From CAZRUA01 sp964603125 (GTDB lineage Bacteria > Bacteroidota > Bacteroidia > B-17B0 > Aurantibacillaceae), in the NCBI GenBank assembly GCA_964603125.1, contig CAZRUA010000005.1, positions 1 to 64,000 of the forward strand: a stretch of 64,000 nucleotides of DNA, in the 5' to 3' direction. The notes beneath the pieces are model-generated. The model did no database searches. It was not told the origin of the DNA and saw only the letters and a list, made by a program, of their open reading frames with translations. The translations under genes and the position numbers were made by a program. Of this stretch, positions 20,130-29,583 are shown one piece after another. Each line of letters begins with the position of its first letter. Positions within the stretch are counted from its first letter, which is position 1.

Positions 20130-22138
20130 ATTTTTATCCCAACTACACAAACATCATCAACTTGTTCTAAATCGTTTTTCCACGTTTTGAAGCTCTCTAA
20201 TAGTAAATTATATTGTTGTTGCATAGGCTGTTTAGAAATGTTTATTAAAGAATCTTCTAATTGTTTGTACTTGAATTTTTTTCCTTTAGGTCCACCAAAC
20301 TGATCAGCATACCCATCCGTGTATAGATAAATACAATCGTGTTTATTTACTTGAATTGTGTGTGAAGTAAAGAGTTTTTTATCACCAGTAAAGTTTCCAA
20401 TAGGCATTTTATCGCCTTTTATTTCTGTAATTTGTTCGTTAGAAACAAGAATCAAAGAATTATTAGCCCCACTAAATTCAACTGTACCCTCAATCTTGTT
20501 CCAAACACAAACACATATATCCATTCCATCATTTCTTTGTTGATGATTGTGCGAAAGCGCAGAAATAACCTTATCTCTTAAACGATTTAAAATCTCATTG
20601 GATTTATAAATTCGATTTTCAACAATAATTTCGTTTAATAAACTATTTCCGAGCATGCTCATAAAAGCACCAGGAACACCGTGTCCTGTGCAATCAGCCA
20701 CAACCCATATACTTCGTCCGTTAGGTGTATTATAAGCCCAATAAAAATCACCACTTACTATATCTTTCGGCTGGAAGAGTATAAAATAGTCGGGACTAAT
20801 TTTATTAAAAATAGTATCATCTGGCAACATTGCTTGCTGAATATTTTTAGCATAATTAATCGAATCTATAATTTCATTCTGCTTTTCTTCAACCAAATGT
20901 TTTTGTTGTTCAACCTCTTGTTTCTGTATTTCAAGAATTTGATTTTGGTTATTAATGATAATATTAGAACGTTTAGATTTTTTAAAATTAATGTAAGCCA
21001 TAAAAGCGAAAAAGCTAATGCCAATTAAACCAATTAAGCTAATCCATAAAAGTTTTTTTTGCTGTGAATTAGTTAACTCTTGTTCTTCTTTAAGCTTATT
21101 AGCTAATGTAATTTCTTCGGCAGCTTTTTTAAGTAAAACCTCTTTATGTTCTGACTGGTATTTGTTTTCAATTTCTAATTCTTTTTCTTTGCTTTCAATA
21201 GAAAAAATGGAATCTTTATTGTTACTATATAATTCAAAATAGGTGTAAGCCTGTTTAAAATCGTTTTTTTTCTTGTATAAAGCAACCATATTGTAATAAA
21301 GGTCGTTTAGTTCAAAGTAATTTTTTTCTTGTTTAGAAATTTCAATTCCTTCTAAAAAATTTTTTTCGGCCAATAGAAAATTATTTTGTGCAAAATAATC
21401 ATGACCAATGTTGTTTAAAGAAATAGCTAAGCTTCTTTTGTCATTTAATCGTCGAGAAATCTCTTGCGATTTCTTATGCATTTCAATAGATAGAGTATAG
21501 TTTTTTAATCCTGAATAGCACACTCCTAAATTGTCATAAGTAATTCCTAAACCTAATGAATCACCTAATTCCTCCCTTAATTTTAATGCTTTGAAATGAT
21601 ATTCAATGGATTTTTCAATATTCTTAATTGAAAAATAAACAGTTGCTAAATTGTTTAAAGCTCCAGAGCAGTTTCTTTTATCTTTTTGTTCTTCTGCATA
21701 TTTTAATGCAAGTTCAAAGTATTTTATCGCAATGGAATATTCTCCTTTTTCGTTATGTACGTTCCCAATATTTAAATTAGCAGAGGCTAAACCTTTAGGA
21801 TAATTTATTTTTTCGAAACAAGCTAAAGCGGCAAAGTAATTTTTCATTGCTTCATCGTATTTCGATCGAAGATGATTTTGAACACCTATTGAGTTGTAAG
21901 CGTTACCTTGCTCTTTAACTAAATTATATTTTGTAGAAGATTTTAGTGCTTCTTTTGCAAAAAACATTGCGGTATCTTGATCCGAGAAGCGATAATGAAT
22001 AGAAAGCTTATTTAATAATTTAGCCGAATCTTTTCCTGCACAGTTTCCAATAACTTTTACAATAGAATCAAATTGCCCAAAACTAGCTGAAGATATAAAT
22101 ATCCACAGAGCAAAAATATACATCTTAAAAAACTTCAT
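20126..22138 (-). CDS. TPR-SpoIIE (PP2C-type) serine phosphatase, copy 1
   Basis: 670 residues: signal peptide, tetratricopeptide repeats (about 30-320), one membrane helix (about 365-385), a coiled coil (395-430) and a C-terminal PP2C/SpoIIE domain. Metal-binding Asp residues are visible in 'VSGDFYWA', 'ADCTGHGVPGAF', 'YLYTDGYADQFGG' and 'DDVCVVGI'. The family dephosphorylates phosphoserine proteins, often anti-sigma-factor antagonists. The TPR part would be periplasmic and the phosphatase cytoplasmic. It starts at the radA stop codon in one operon and is clearly paralogous to the gene at 23528. Confidence 0.93.
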   Translation of the reverse strand: MKFFKMYIFALWIFISSASFGQFDSIVKVIGNCAGKDSAKLLNKLSIHYRFSDQDTAMFFAKEALKSSTKYNLVKEQGNAYNSIGVQNHLRSKYDEAMKNYFAALACFEKINYPKGLASANLNIGNVHNEKGEYSIAIKYFELALKYAEEQKDKRNCSGALNNLATVYFSIKNIEKSIEYHFKALKLREELGDSLGLGITYDNLGVCYSGLKNYTLSIEMHKKSQEISRRLNDKRSLAISLNNIGHDYFAQNNFLLAEKNFLEGIEISKQEKNYFELNDLYYNMVALYKKKNDFKQAYTYFELYSNNKDSIFSIESKEKELEIENKYQSEHKEVLLKKAAEEITLANKLKEEQELTNSQQKKLLWISLIGLIGISFFAFMAYINFKKSKRSNIIINNQNQILEIQKQEVEQQKHLVEEKQNEIIDSINYAKNIQQAMLPDDTIFNKISPDYFILFQPKDIVSGDFYWAYNTPNGRSIWVVADCTGHGVPGAFMSMLGNSLLNEIIVENRIYKSNEILNRLRDKVISALSHNHQQRNDGMDICVCVWNKIEGTVEFSGANNSLILVSNEQITEIKGDKMPIGNFTGDKKLFTSHTIQVNKHDCIYLYTDGYADQFGGPKGKKFKYKQLEDSLINISKQPMQQQYNLLLESFKTWKNDLEQVDDVCVVGIKI

Positions 22139-23520
22139 TATGAAAAAATTAAACTAAACACTTCTTCAATTTTGCTAGCTGAAATAATTTTAATTTTAAA
22201 AGATTCTGGTTTAATACCTTTTAGATTAAAAGCCGAAATAATAATTTTTTTGAAACCTAATTTTTCAGCTTCACTTATACGTTGTTCTATTTTAGCAACA
22301 GGTCTAATTTCACCAGTTAAACCTATTTCGCCGGCAAAACAAGTATCTTGAGGTATTGGCAAATCTTCATTGCTACTTAAGATAGCGCATACTAGTGCTA
22401 AATCAATTCCTGGATCTTCAACTCTTATACCACCAGCTAAATTTAAAAATACATCTTTTATTCCTAATCTAAAGCCACATCGTTTTTCTAAAACTGCCAA
22501 TAACATATTTAACCGTCTTAAATCAAAACCAGTAGATGAACGTTGCGGTGTTCCGTAAGCGGCAGAACTTACCAAAGCCTGGGTTTCAATTAACATAGGT
22601 CTATTTCCTTCAATAGTTGCAGCTATAGCTACACCACTTGTAGGAGAATCTCTATTTGTAATTAGTATTTCGGATGGATTATTTACTTCGCGTAAGCCTT
22701 CACCAAACATTTCGTAAATACCCATTTCGTTGGTGCTACCAAAACGATTTTTAGTTGTACGTAATAAACGGTAAATATGGTTTCTATCTCCTTCAAATTG
22801 TAAAACAGTATCCACCATATGCTCTAAAACTTTTGGTCCAGCCAAACTACCTTCTTTGGTAATATGACCAATCATAAATACAGGGGTATTGGTTTCTTTG
22901 GCAAAACGTAAAAACTCAGAAGCGCATTCGCGTACTTGGCTAACCCCGCCAGGGCCGCTATCAATAGTATTAGTATAGATAGTTTGTATAGAATCAATGA
23001 TTAATAAATCAGGTTCAATTTCATTTATTTGGAGAAAAATGTTTTGAGTATTTGTTTCTTGTAAAATGAAACAAGTTTCTGTTGTAATACCAATACGCTC
23101 AGCGCGCATACGAATCTGCTGCTCACTTTCTTCGCCACTAACATATAAAACCTTTAAATGCTTCATACGTAAAGCTAATTGAAGCATAAGCGTTGATTTG
23201 CCAATACCCGGTTCGCCACCGAATAAGATTAAACTGCCAGGGACAATTCCGCCACCTAAAACACGCATTAATTCTTTTCCAGGAACAGGAATACGAATAT
23301 GTTCGGTGTTACCTATATCTTGTAATAAAACAGGTTTGTTAGAAATGCCGGTTTTATTTTTATTAGAATTAAATAATTGTAATTTATCGTTTTTGTTTTC
23401 TTTAGCAATTACTTCTTCAGTAATAGTATTCCACTCGCCACAACTAGTGCATTTACCAACCCACTTGCTATGCTGAGCTCCACAGTTACCGCAATAAAAT
23501 ACTGTTTTAGTTTTAGCCAT
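22138..23520 (-). CDS. radA: DNA repair protein RadA
   Basis: 460 residues. It carries an N-terminal zinc finger ('CGNCGAQHSKWVGKCTSCGEW'), a RecA-like ATPase with Walker A 'GGEPGIGKST' and Walker B 'LLIIDSIQTI', the RadA signature 'KNRFG', and a C-terminal Lon-like domain ('LAGGIRVEDPGIDLA'). RadA promotes branch migration and processing of recombination intermediates. The gene sits between the two TPR-SpoIIE phosphatase genes, with a one-base overlap on one side and 7 bases on the other. Confidence 0.97.
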   Translation of the reverse strand: MAKTKTVFYCGNCGAQHSKWVGKCTSCGEWNTITEEVIAKENKNDKLQLFNSNKNKTGISNKPVLLQDIGNTEHIRIPVPGKELMRVLGGGIVPGSLILFGGEPGIGKSTLMLQLALRMKHLKVLYVSGEESEQQIRMRAERIGITTETCFILQETNTQNIFLQINEIEPDLLIIDSIQTIYTNTIDSGPGGVSQVRECASEFLRFAKETNTPVFMIGHITKEGSLAGPKVLEHMVDTVLQFEGDRNHIYRLLRTTKNRFGSTNEMGIYEMFGEGLREVNNPSEILITNRDSPTSGVAIAATIEGNRPMLIETQALVSSAAYGTPQRSSTGFDLRRLNMLLAVLEKRCGFRLGIKDVFLNLAGGIRVEDPGIDLALVCAILSSNEDLPIPQDTCFAGEIGLTGEIRPVAKIEQRISEAEKLGFKKIIISAFNLKGIKPESFKIKIISASKIEEVFSLIFS

Positions 23521-23527
23521 TTTTGAG

Positions 23528-25396
23528 TTAAAGTTTTATTCCAATAATACAAACGTCGTCTACTTGTTCTAAAGGGCCTTTCCAAGCATCAAAAGTTGAA
23601 TTTAAAATATCTTTTTGTTTATTAAACTCCAGTGCATTATTCTTTAAAATCAAGTCATTTAGCTGCTTGTATTTAAATTTCTTTCCTTTTTCACCGCCAA
23701 ATTGGTCGGCGTAGCCATCAGTATATAAATAAAGTTTATCATTAATTTGATAATCAATATTGAAAAGTGTGAATTTATCTTTCTTTTCACCATATCCAAT
23801 AGGCATTTTATCCTTTTGTAAATCAATAAATGTATTGTTACGAATCAAAATGGGTTCGTTGTTTGCTGCAGCATACGAAAGCGTGTTTTGTGATTTATCT
23901 AAACAAATTAAAACACCATCCATTCCATCTTTTTGGCCATCATTACCAATAGCCGAAATAAGCCTTTCTCTCACATAATCAAAAATTTTGTTAGGCTCAA
24001 GAATATCTTTTTCTTTAATAGCTTCGCTTAAGAAACCAATACTTAATAAGCTCATAAAAGCCCCGGGAACACCATGTCCAGTGCAATCACAAACGGCGAA
24101 ATAAAATTTATTTTTATGTTCACAGGCCCAATAAAAATCACCGCTAACAATATCTTTTGGTTTAAAATAAATAAAATTGTTTGGCGCACCTAAATGTTTA
24201 TTTATAAAATCGATATTAGCTAATAACGAATACTGAATGCGTTTTGCGTAATTAATACTGTCTATAATTTCATGTTGCTTAACTTCAAGTAATGTGTTCT
24301 TTTCAACAATACCTTGTTTTAGTTTACGTGTTTTTATGAATAAAAATAAAATTAAAAAGATAACTGCAGCTGATCCAACAAGCCCCATGAGTAATAAAGT
24401 ATTTTTACTTTTTTCACGTTCACTTTTTTCTTTTTCAAAGTCGAGTTCGTTTTGTTTTTCAGCAACAGCTAGTTTTTGTTCAAGAATGGCAATTTGATTA
24501 ACCTTATCGATATTTATCAATGTATCTTTTAAGTTAAAATATTTTTGTGTGTATTCTAATTCATTCTTAATATCATTTAAGGAATCATATGAAAAACGGA
24601 ACTCGCGATATACTTCTAATAGTTCATGAGGCTGTTTATTGTCAATACAATATTTTTCACCTTCTGCCAGATAATTTACTGATTTGTTTAAATTATTATT
24701 CAACCTTGCATTTCGGCCTAGTTTCATCAAAATGGTTGCCTTACTATCAATCATTTTTTCTTTTTCGGCAATATCTAATGCAGCTAAGTAAAATGTTTCA
24801 GCTAAATCATAACGTTTTGTTGCTTCGTAAAACGAACCTTTGTTTTGATTGTAATAATAATCAGAATTGGAATTAGGATCTTTTTCTAAAATTTTTAAAA
24901 CAGAATCGGCTTTATTAAGATCATATAAATCGATATAGGAATTACTTAGGTTAAGTAAAGCACCGTTATAACCATTATAATCTTTAGCTTCCAAAGAAAG
25001 GTTAGCAGATTGTTCAAGAAATTGAAGAGCAAGTATATTATTTCCAATTCGTTCTTGTAAAATGGATTTTAATTTTAGAATAAATGCTAATTGAGTAATG
25101 TTTTTTTGTTTTTTAGCTAATGATTCAGATGTATTAAGATGAAGCTCGGTTTCTTTAAAATTAGATTTTAATAAAGTATAACGAGCGATATAGTTGTGCG
25201 CTAAAATAATGTTTGAAGAATCATTTGCCAATGTGGCATCAGTTAAAGCTTTTTTTGATAAACTAAAAGAGGAATCAGGATTTGAAAAATAGATATCGTT
25301 AGCTCTTTTGAGATTTTCTTGATAAGAAATGTTTTGCCCAAATCCACTTAAAACAGATAAGAAAAATAGAATAAATAAATTTAAGCGTACTAGCAT
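23528..25396 (-). CDS. TPR-SpoIIE (PP2C-type) serine phosphatase, copy 2
   Basis: 622 residues with the same plan as the gene at 20126: signal peptide, TPR-like helices (about 35-290), a Glu/Lys-rich coiled coil, one membrane helix (about 335-355) and a SpoIIE domain. Conserved segments are 'VSGDFYWACEHK', 'VCDCTGHGVPGAFMS', 'KDGMDGVLICL', 'LYLYTDGYADQFGG' and 'DDVCIIGIKL'. The catalytic halves of the two phosphatases are very similar and the sensor halves much less so, as expected for receptors of different signals acting on a common kind of target. It is the first gene of the operon with radA. Confidence 0.93.
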   Translation of the reverse strand: MLVRLNLFILFFLSVLSGFGQNISYQENLKRANDIYFSNPDSSFSLSKKALTDATLANDSSNIILAHNYIARYTLLKSNFKETELHLNTSESLAKKQKNITQLAFILKLKSILQERIGNNILALQFLEQSANLSLEAKDYNGYNGALLNLSNSYIDLYDLNKADSVLKILEKDPNSNSDYYYNQNKGSFYEATKRYDLAETFYLAALDIAEKEKMIDSKATILMKLGRNARLNNNLNKSVNYLAEGEKYCIDNKQPHELLEVYREFRFSYDSLNDIKNELEYTQKYFNLKDTLINIDKVNQIAILEQKLAVAEKQNELDFEKEKSEREKSKNTLLLMGLVGSAAVIFLILFLFIKTRKLKQGIVEKNTLLEVKQHEIIDSINYAKRIQYSLLANIDFINKHLGAPNNFIYFKPKDIVSGDFYWACEHKNKFYFAVCDCTGHGVPGAFMSLLSIGFLSEAIKEKDILEPNKIFDYVRERLISAIGNDGQKDGMDGVLICLDKSQNTLSYAAANNEPILIRNNTFIDLQKDKMPIGYGEKKDKFTLFNIDYQINDKLYLYTDGYADQFGGEKGKKFKYKQLNDLILKNNALEFNKQKDILNSTFDAWKGPLEQVDDVCIIGIKL

Positions 25397-25485
25397 AATA
25401 AATAAGAATAATGCTCTAATAAGAGGTTATAAATATAATTTAAATTTCGGGAAAAAGTAAGGTATCTAATATAAAAAAATAGAAT

Positions 25486-25493
25486 TACTTTTG
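25486..25493 (+). promoter_or_regulatory. -7 box immediately before trmB
   Basis: TACTTTTG matches TAnnTTTG and ends only 6 bases before the ATG at 25500, so a transcript would begin at or next to the start codon. No good -33 box is seen. Confidence 0.45.
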
Positions 25494-25499
25494 TGCTGT

Positions 25500-26171
25500 A
25501 TGCCAAACAAATTACAAAAATTCGCAGATTTTGAAAGTTTTAAAAACTGTTTTTATTTACCCTTTGAGAAGTTAAATGATGGATTGGAATTAAAGGGAAA
25601 ATGGCGCGAAACATATTTTAAAAACAATAATCCAATTGTTTTGGAGTTAGGCTGTGGTAGAGGAGAGTACACCATTGGCTTATCTAAAAATAATAGAAAT
25701 AAAAATTTTATTGGAGTAGATATTAAAGGGAATAGAATTTGGACAGGCGCCAAACAAGCGTTAGATGATGATTTAAATCATGTAGCTTACATTAGAACTA
25801 AAATTGATTTTATTCATCAATGTTTTGAAAAGGAAGAAGTAGATGAAATTTGGATTACATTTCCAGATCCTCAGCCCAATAAGCCACGTATTAAAAACAG
25901 GTTGACACATCCTAATTTTTTAGCAAAGTATTTTTCAATATTAAAACCAAATGGGGTAATTCATTTAAAAACGGATAGCACTTTGTTTTATGAATATACT
26001 TTGGAAACAATAGCAGAATTAAAATTGAATTTAATACACGCTACAGCTGATTTATACAAGCATAATCCTACGGGGATAGAAGAATTAACGAGTATTCAAA
26101 CCTACTACGAAAATTTATTTACAAAAAAAGGAGAGGTAATAAAATACTGTTGCTTTTCAAAAGCAATTTAG
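25500..26171 (+). CDS. trmB: tRNA (guanine-N7-)-methyltransferase TrmB
   Basis: About 223 residues. It makes m7G46 in the variable loop of tRNAs. Motifs seen are 'VLELGCGRGEYTIGL', 'NFIGVDIKGNRIWTGA', 'IWITFPDPQPNKPRIKNRL' and 'GVIHLKTDS'. A TTG three codons earlier keeps the frame open, but 'MPNKLQKFAD' from the ATG at 25500 gives the normal N-terminus. It is a single gene, divergent from the phosphatase/radA operon. Confidence 0.95.
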   Translation: MPNKLQKFADFESFKNCFYLPFEKLNDGLELKGKWRETYFKNNNPIVLELGCGRGEYTIGLSKNNRNKNFIGVDIKGNRIWTGAKQALDDDLNHVAYIRTKIDFIHQCFEKEEVDEIWITFPDPQPNKPRIKNRLTHPNFLAKYFSILKPNGVIHLKTDSTLFYEYTLETIAELKLNLIHATADLYKHNPTGIEELTSIQTYYENLFTKKGEVIKYCCFSKAI

Positions 26172-26192
26172 TTTGAAAATAGCTTAAATCAC

Positions 26193-26222
26193 TTTGTAAT
26201 CTCGCAAATATTTTTATCTTTG
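26193..26222 (+). promoter_or_regulatory. Promoter of the SprB-repeat protein gene
   Basis: TTTG (26193-26196), an 18-base spacer and TATCTTTG (26215-26222) agree with the Bacteroidota -33/-7 pattern. The start codon is 19 bases further on. Confidence 0.7.
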
Positions 26223-26240
26223 TATATAAACCTTTTGTAT

Positions 26241-29200
26241 ATGAAGAAAATTTACTTTTTACTTATCGCTATATTATTCTCTGGTGTTGCGTTTTCCGCT
26301 GGACACACGGTATCGATAACCGTTGTTAAACACGTAACCTGTTCTGGCGGAAACGACGGTAGGGCTTATGCAACTGTATCGGGCGGGGTGGGTCCATTTT
26401 CTTATTCATGGAATTCAACGCCTGTTCAAACTACAGATACACTAACAAATGTTGTAACTGGAATATATACAGTTACAGTAACAGATTTAAGTGATAATAG
26501 TACCGCAACAGATTTAATCACAATAGGACCCGGACAAGCTATGGGTAACACTACAATATCTGGGCAGTTACAGTCTTGTTTAGGAGGATCGTTTTTTTTA
26601 ACGGCAAATAATCCAAACGCAACAAATTATGCTTGGACAGGGCCAGCTGGATATACAGCAACAGGACAAAGCGTTACACCAATGGCATTTAATGTTGGAA
26701 ATTATTTCTATCATTGTTATGCTATATCGGCAATAGGTTGCACAAAGCATGATTCAATTCAGGTTAATATTCAACCACCGCCAAATATTTCATTTAGTGT
26801 TCAAAATCCAACTTGCGCAGGTGCATCAAATGGTTCAATTTTGACAAGTGTTTTTGGTGGCACAGGTGGCCCATATAGCTATAATTGGTCAAACGGATCA
26901 ACAACTTCTAATTTAACAAATGTAGTTGCGGGTTTTTATACTTTGCAAGTATTTGATGCAATGGGTTGTAATGTTTCTCAAGGAGTTAATGTTACAGAAC
27001 CGAGTCCTTTGGTCGCATCAACAACGGTTACACCTCCAACAACTTGTAATGCTTGTGATGGTTCAGTCGCAGCTAATGTAGTGGGCGGTACACCTCCTTA
27101 TAATTACTTATGGAGTAATGCAGTTACAGCAGCAACAGCATCAAATCTCTGCCCGGGCTTATATTCAATTACAGCGATGGATGGAAACGGCTGCAGCACA
27201 ACAGCCGCGGTAACCTTGTCAAGTTCTTCTAATTTATCAGTCAATATTACATCAACTCCAGATTCTTGCGGTTTAGGTGTTGGAACGGCATCAGCTGTAG
27301 TTTCAGCATCACAAGGACCTATTTCCTATTCTTGGCAACCTAATAATGCAACAACGGCAAGTTTATTTAATTTAAATGCAGGTGTTTATCAAGTAACTGT
27401 TAGTGATACGGTTTGTTCCTTTACAGCAAGTGTTACTATTCCAAATCTTTCTTCTCCAACAGGTATAGCCACATCCAATGCTGCAACATGCAACACGGCA
27501 AATGGTTTAATGGTTGTAACTGCAACTGGAGGACAAGCGCCTTATACCTATTCGGTTGATGGAGCTCCGTTTTCTGCAAACACAACTTACGGTAATTTAT
27601 TAGCAGGAATTCACACGATAATAGTTAAGGATGTAAATGGCTGCCAATCAACATTTGCACATGTTATACAACAAACAGGTTTGTCGCTTTATTTCACAAC
27701 AAGTAATGCCTATTGTGGTGGTTCTAATGGAACATCGACAGCTGTCCCAGTAGGAGGAACATCTCCATATTCTTATTTATGGAGCAATGGGCAAAGCACT
27801 CAAACAATTAGTAATTTGGCACCTGGTACTTATACATGTACCATAACTGATAATACAGGATGCTCTGCTACGGCAGTAACAACTGTTGGAACGCAAGCCA
27901 CAGTTTATCAAAATTGGAGTAATGCTCAATACAATTGTGGAAATAATATTTTAGATGCTACGGCAAGTTATGGCGCAGGTCCTTATACTTATTCTTGGCA
28001 ACCAGGCGGGCAAACAACAGCCATTATTACAAATCAAAATCCGGGCACTTATATTTGTACAGTTACAGATGCAAATGGATGCACTAGCTATGGATATCAT
28101 TATATTTATAATAACAACTATGCAATTGTAACAGGTACCTTATATGCAGATAATAATTCAAATTGTTTATTGGATGGTGGTGATACAACTTCTGGAACTT
28201 TTTACATTAACGCAACAAATGCATTAGGTCAGCAAGTTGGCTGGGCTTATGTTGCTGGGAATGGAACTTATACTATGTATTTACCAAATGTAATAGGTAC
28301 ATATACATTAACACCAACAAATCCTTACTGGTACACAGGGCAAAATATTACATTTACTTGTTCGAATAATGTAATTAATATTAATACAACCTGTGATACA
28401 TTATTAAATTTAGATTTGGGTTATACACCAATTGTTGGACAGGATTTACACGTAGGTTTGTATTGCGGAACGGCACGTCCCGGATTTATACGCAGTAGTT
28501 CAATTTATTATTATAATCCAGGAACAGTTGCTGTAAATGGTATTTTAAAAATGAAAATAGATCCATTATTAACATTTTCAGGTTCAACACCTGCGCCAAC
28601 AACAATAACAGGAAATTTAATAGAATGGAATTTAGGTTTATTGCCACACGCTGCAAATGGAGTAATTACAGTAGGAGAGAATGTACCAACTATACAAAAC
28701 GGAGGGTTTTTAGGAGCTTTATTGCATGATTCGGTTTGGATTGAACCAATAGTAGGAGATAATTATATTTTAGATAATTCATCTAATTGTGTAAGCACTA
28801 TTACGGGTTCATACGATCCAAATATTAAATCTGTAACATCATCAGGTATGGATGCTTTTGGTAATATTGGTCCGGTAGCACAAGATTTGTATTATACCGT
28901 TGAATTTCAAAATACAGGAACCGATACAGCATTTACAGTTGTTGTAAGAGATACAATTTCAAATCTATTAGACTTAACAACGTTTGAATTAATAGCAACC
29001 TCTCATCCAAATTATACTGTTAATATTACACCAGCAAGAGCATTAGAGGTGAAATTTAATAATATATTATTAGTGGATAGTTTTCATAATGAGCCTTTGA
29101 GTCATGGCTTTATACATTATAAAATACGTACCATTTCAAATATTGCAAATGGAGATGTGATAAATAACACAGCGGGTATTTATTTTGATTTTAACAGTCC

Positions 29201-29516
29201 TGTAATTACAAACACTACTGTAACACATGTGTTTACTAATGTTGGTGTAAGTGAGTTAGCAAACGGAATGAACATGAAAGTGTTCCCAAACCCAACAAAC
29301 GCAAGCACAATAAAGTTGCAGTTAAACGCTAGTTTATATAAAAATTTACGTTTTGTAATTTACACAAGCAATGGTGAAAAGGTTATGGATAAAGCATTGC
29401 AGGCACAAACAACTCATGAAATAAATATAAAAGATTTAAACGCAGGAATGTATTTTTACGAAGTAACCAATGATGAAGGAAAACGAAGTGTTGGGAAGTT
29501 GGTGATTACGGAGTAA
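26241..29516 (+). CDS. SprB-repeat T9SS-secreted surface protein
   Basis: 1091 residues from the ATG at 26241, which begins a clean signal peptide ('MKKIYFLLIAILFSGVAFSA'); an upstream TTG in frame is not needed. The first 600 residues contain about seven SprB repeats with the pattern 'TC.G.NG...V..GG..PY.Y.W..G' and 'L..G.YT(V/C)T(V/I)TD..GC'. A DUF11/conserved-repeat type domain follows ('GSYDPNIK', 'YTVEFQNTGTDTAFTVVVRDT', about 860-1000). The end is a T9SS type A sorting domain ('VFPNPTN', 'AGMYFYEV'). SprB itself is a gliding adhesin in Flavobacterium; this much shorter protein shares only the repeat, so a role in adhesion is inference. Confidence 0.92.
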   Translation: MKKIYFLLIAILFSGVAFSAGHTVSITVVKHVTCSGGNDGRAYATVSGGVGPFSYSWNSTPVQTTDTLTNVVTGIYTVTVTDLSDNSTATDLITIGPGQAMGNTTISGQLQSCLGGSFFLTANNPNATNYAWTGPAGYTATGQSVTPMAFNVGNYFYHCYAISAIGCTKHDSIQVNIQPPPNISFSVQNPTCAGASNGSILTSVFGGTGGPYSYNWSNGSTTSNLTNVVAGFYTLQVFDAMGCNVSQGVNVTEPSPLVASTTVTPPTTCNACDGSVAANVVGGTPPYNYLWSNAVTAATASNLCPGLYSITAMDGNGCSTTAAVTLSSSSNLSVNITSTPDSCGLGVGTASAVVSASQGPISYSWQPNNATTASLFNLNAGVYQVTVSDTVCSFTASVTIPNLSSPTGIATSNAATCNTANGLMVVTATGGQAPYTYSVDGAPFSANTTYGNLLAGIHTIIVKDVNGCQSTFAHVIQQTGLSLYFTTSNAYCGGSNGTSTAVPVGGTSPYSYLWSNGQSTQTISNLAPGTYTCTITDNTGCSATAVTTVGTQATVYQNWSNAQYNCGNNILDATASYGAGPYTYSWQPGGQTTAIITNQNPGTYICTVTDANGCTSYGYHYIYNNNYAIVTGTLYADNNSNCLLDGGDTTSGTFYINATNALGQQVGWAYVAGNGTYTMYLPNVIGTYTLTPTNPYWYTGQNITFTCSNNVININTTCDTLLNLDLGYTPIVGQDLHVGLYCGTARPGFIRSSSIYYYNPGTVAVNGILKMKIDPLLTFSGSTPAPTTITGNLIEWNLGLLPHAANGVITVGENVPTIQNGGFLGALLHDSVWIEPIVGDNYILDNSSNCVSTITGSYDPNIKSVTSSGMDAFGNIGPVAQDLYYTVEFQNTGTDTAFTVVVRDTISNLLDLTTFELIATSHPNYTVNITPARALEVKFNNILLVDSFHNEPLSHGFIHYKIRTISNIANGDVINNTAGIYFDFNSPVITNTTVTHVFTNVGVSELANGMNMKVFPNPTNASTIKLQLNASLYKNLRFVIYTSNGEKVMDKALQAQTTHEINIKDLNAGMYFYEVTNDEGKRSVGKLVITE

Positions 29517-29538
29517 ATTAGGAACTATAGAAATAATT

Positions 29539-29571
29539 TAAAAGGCTCACAGTTAGTGGGCCTTTTTTATT
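29539..29571 (+). terminator. Rho-independent terminator
   Basis: Stem AAGGCtCAC / GTGgGCCTT with one wobble pair and a 5-base loop, followed by TTTTTTATTTT, 22 bases past the stop of the SprB-repeat gene. Confidence 0.85.
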
Positions 29572-29583
29572 TTAAGTTTAGAA

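Noticed and set aside
22090..22110. DnaA-box-like ATATCCACA
   Set aside because: A single copy inside coding sequence with one mismatch.
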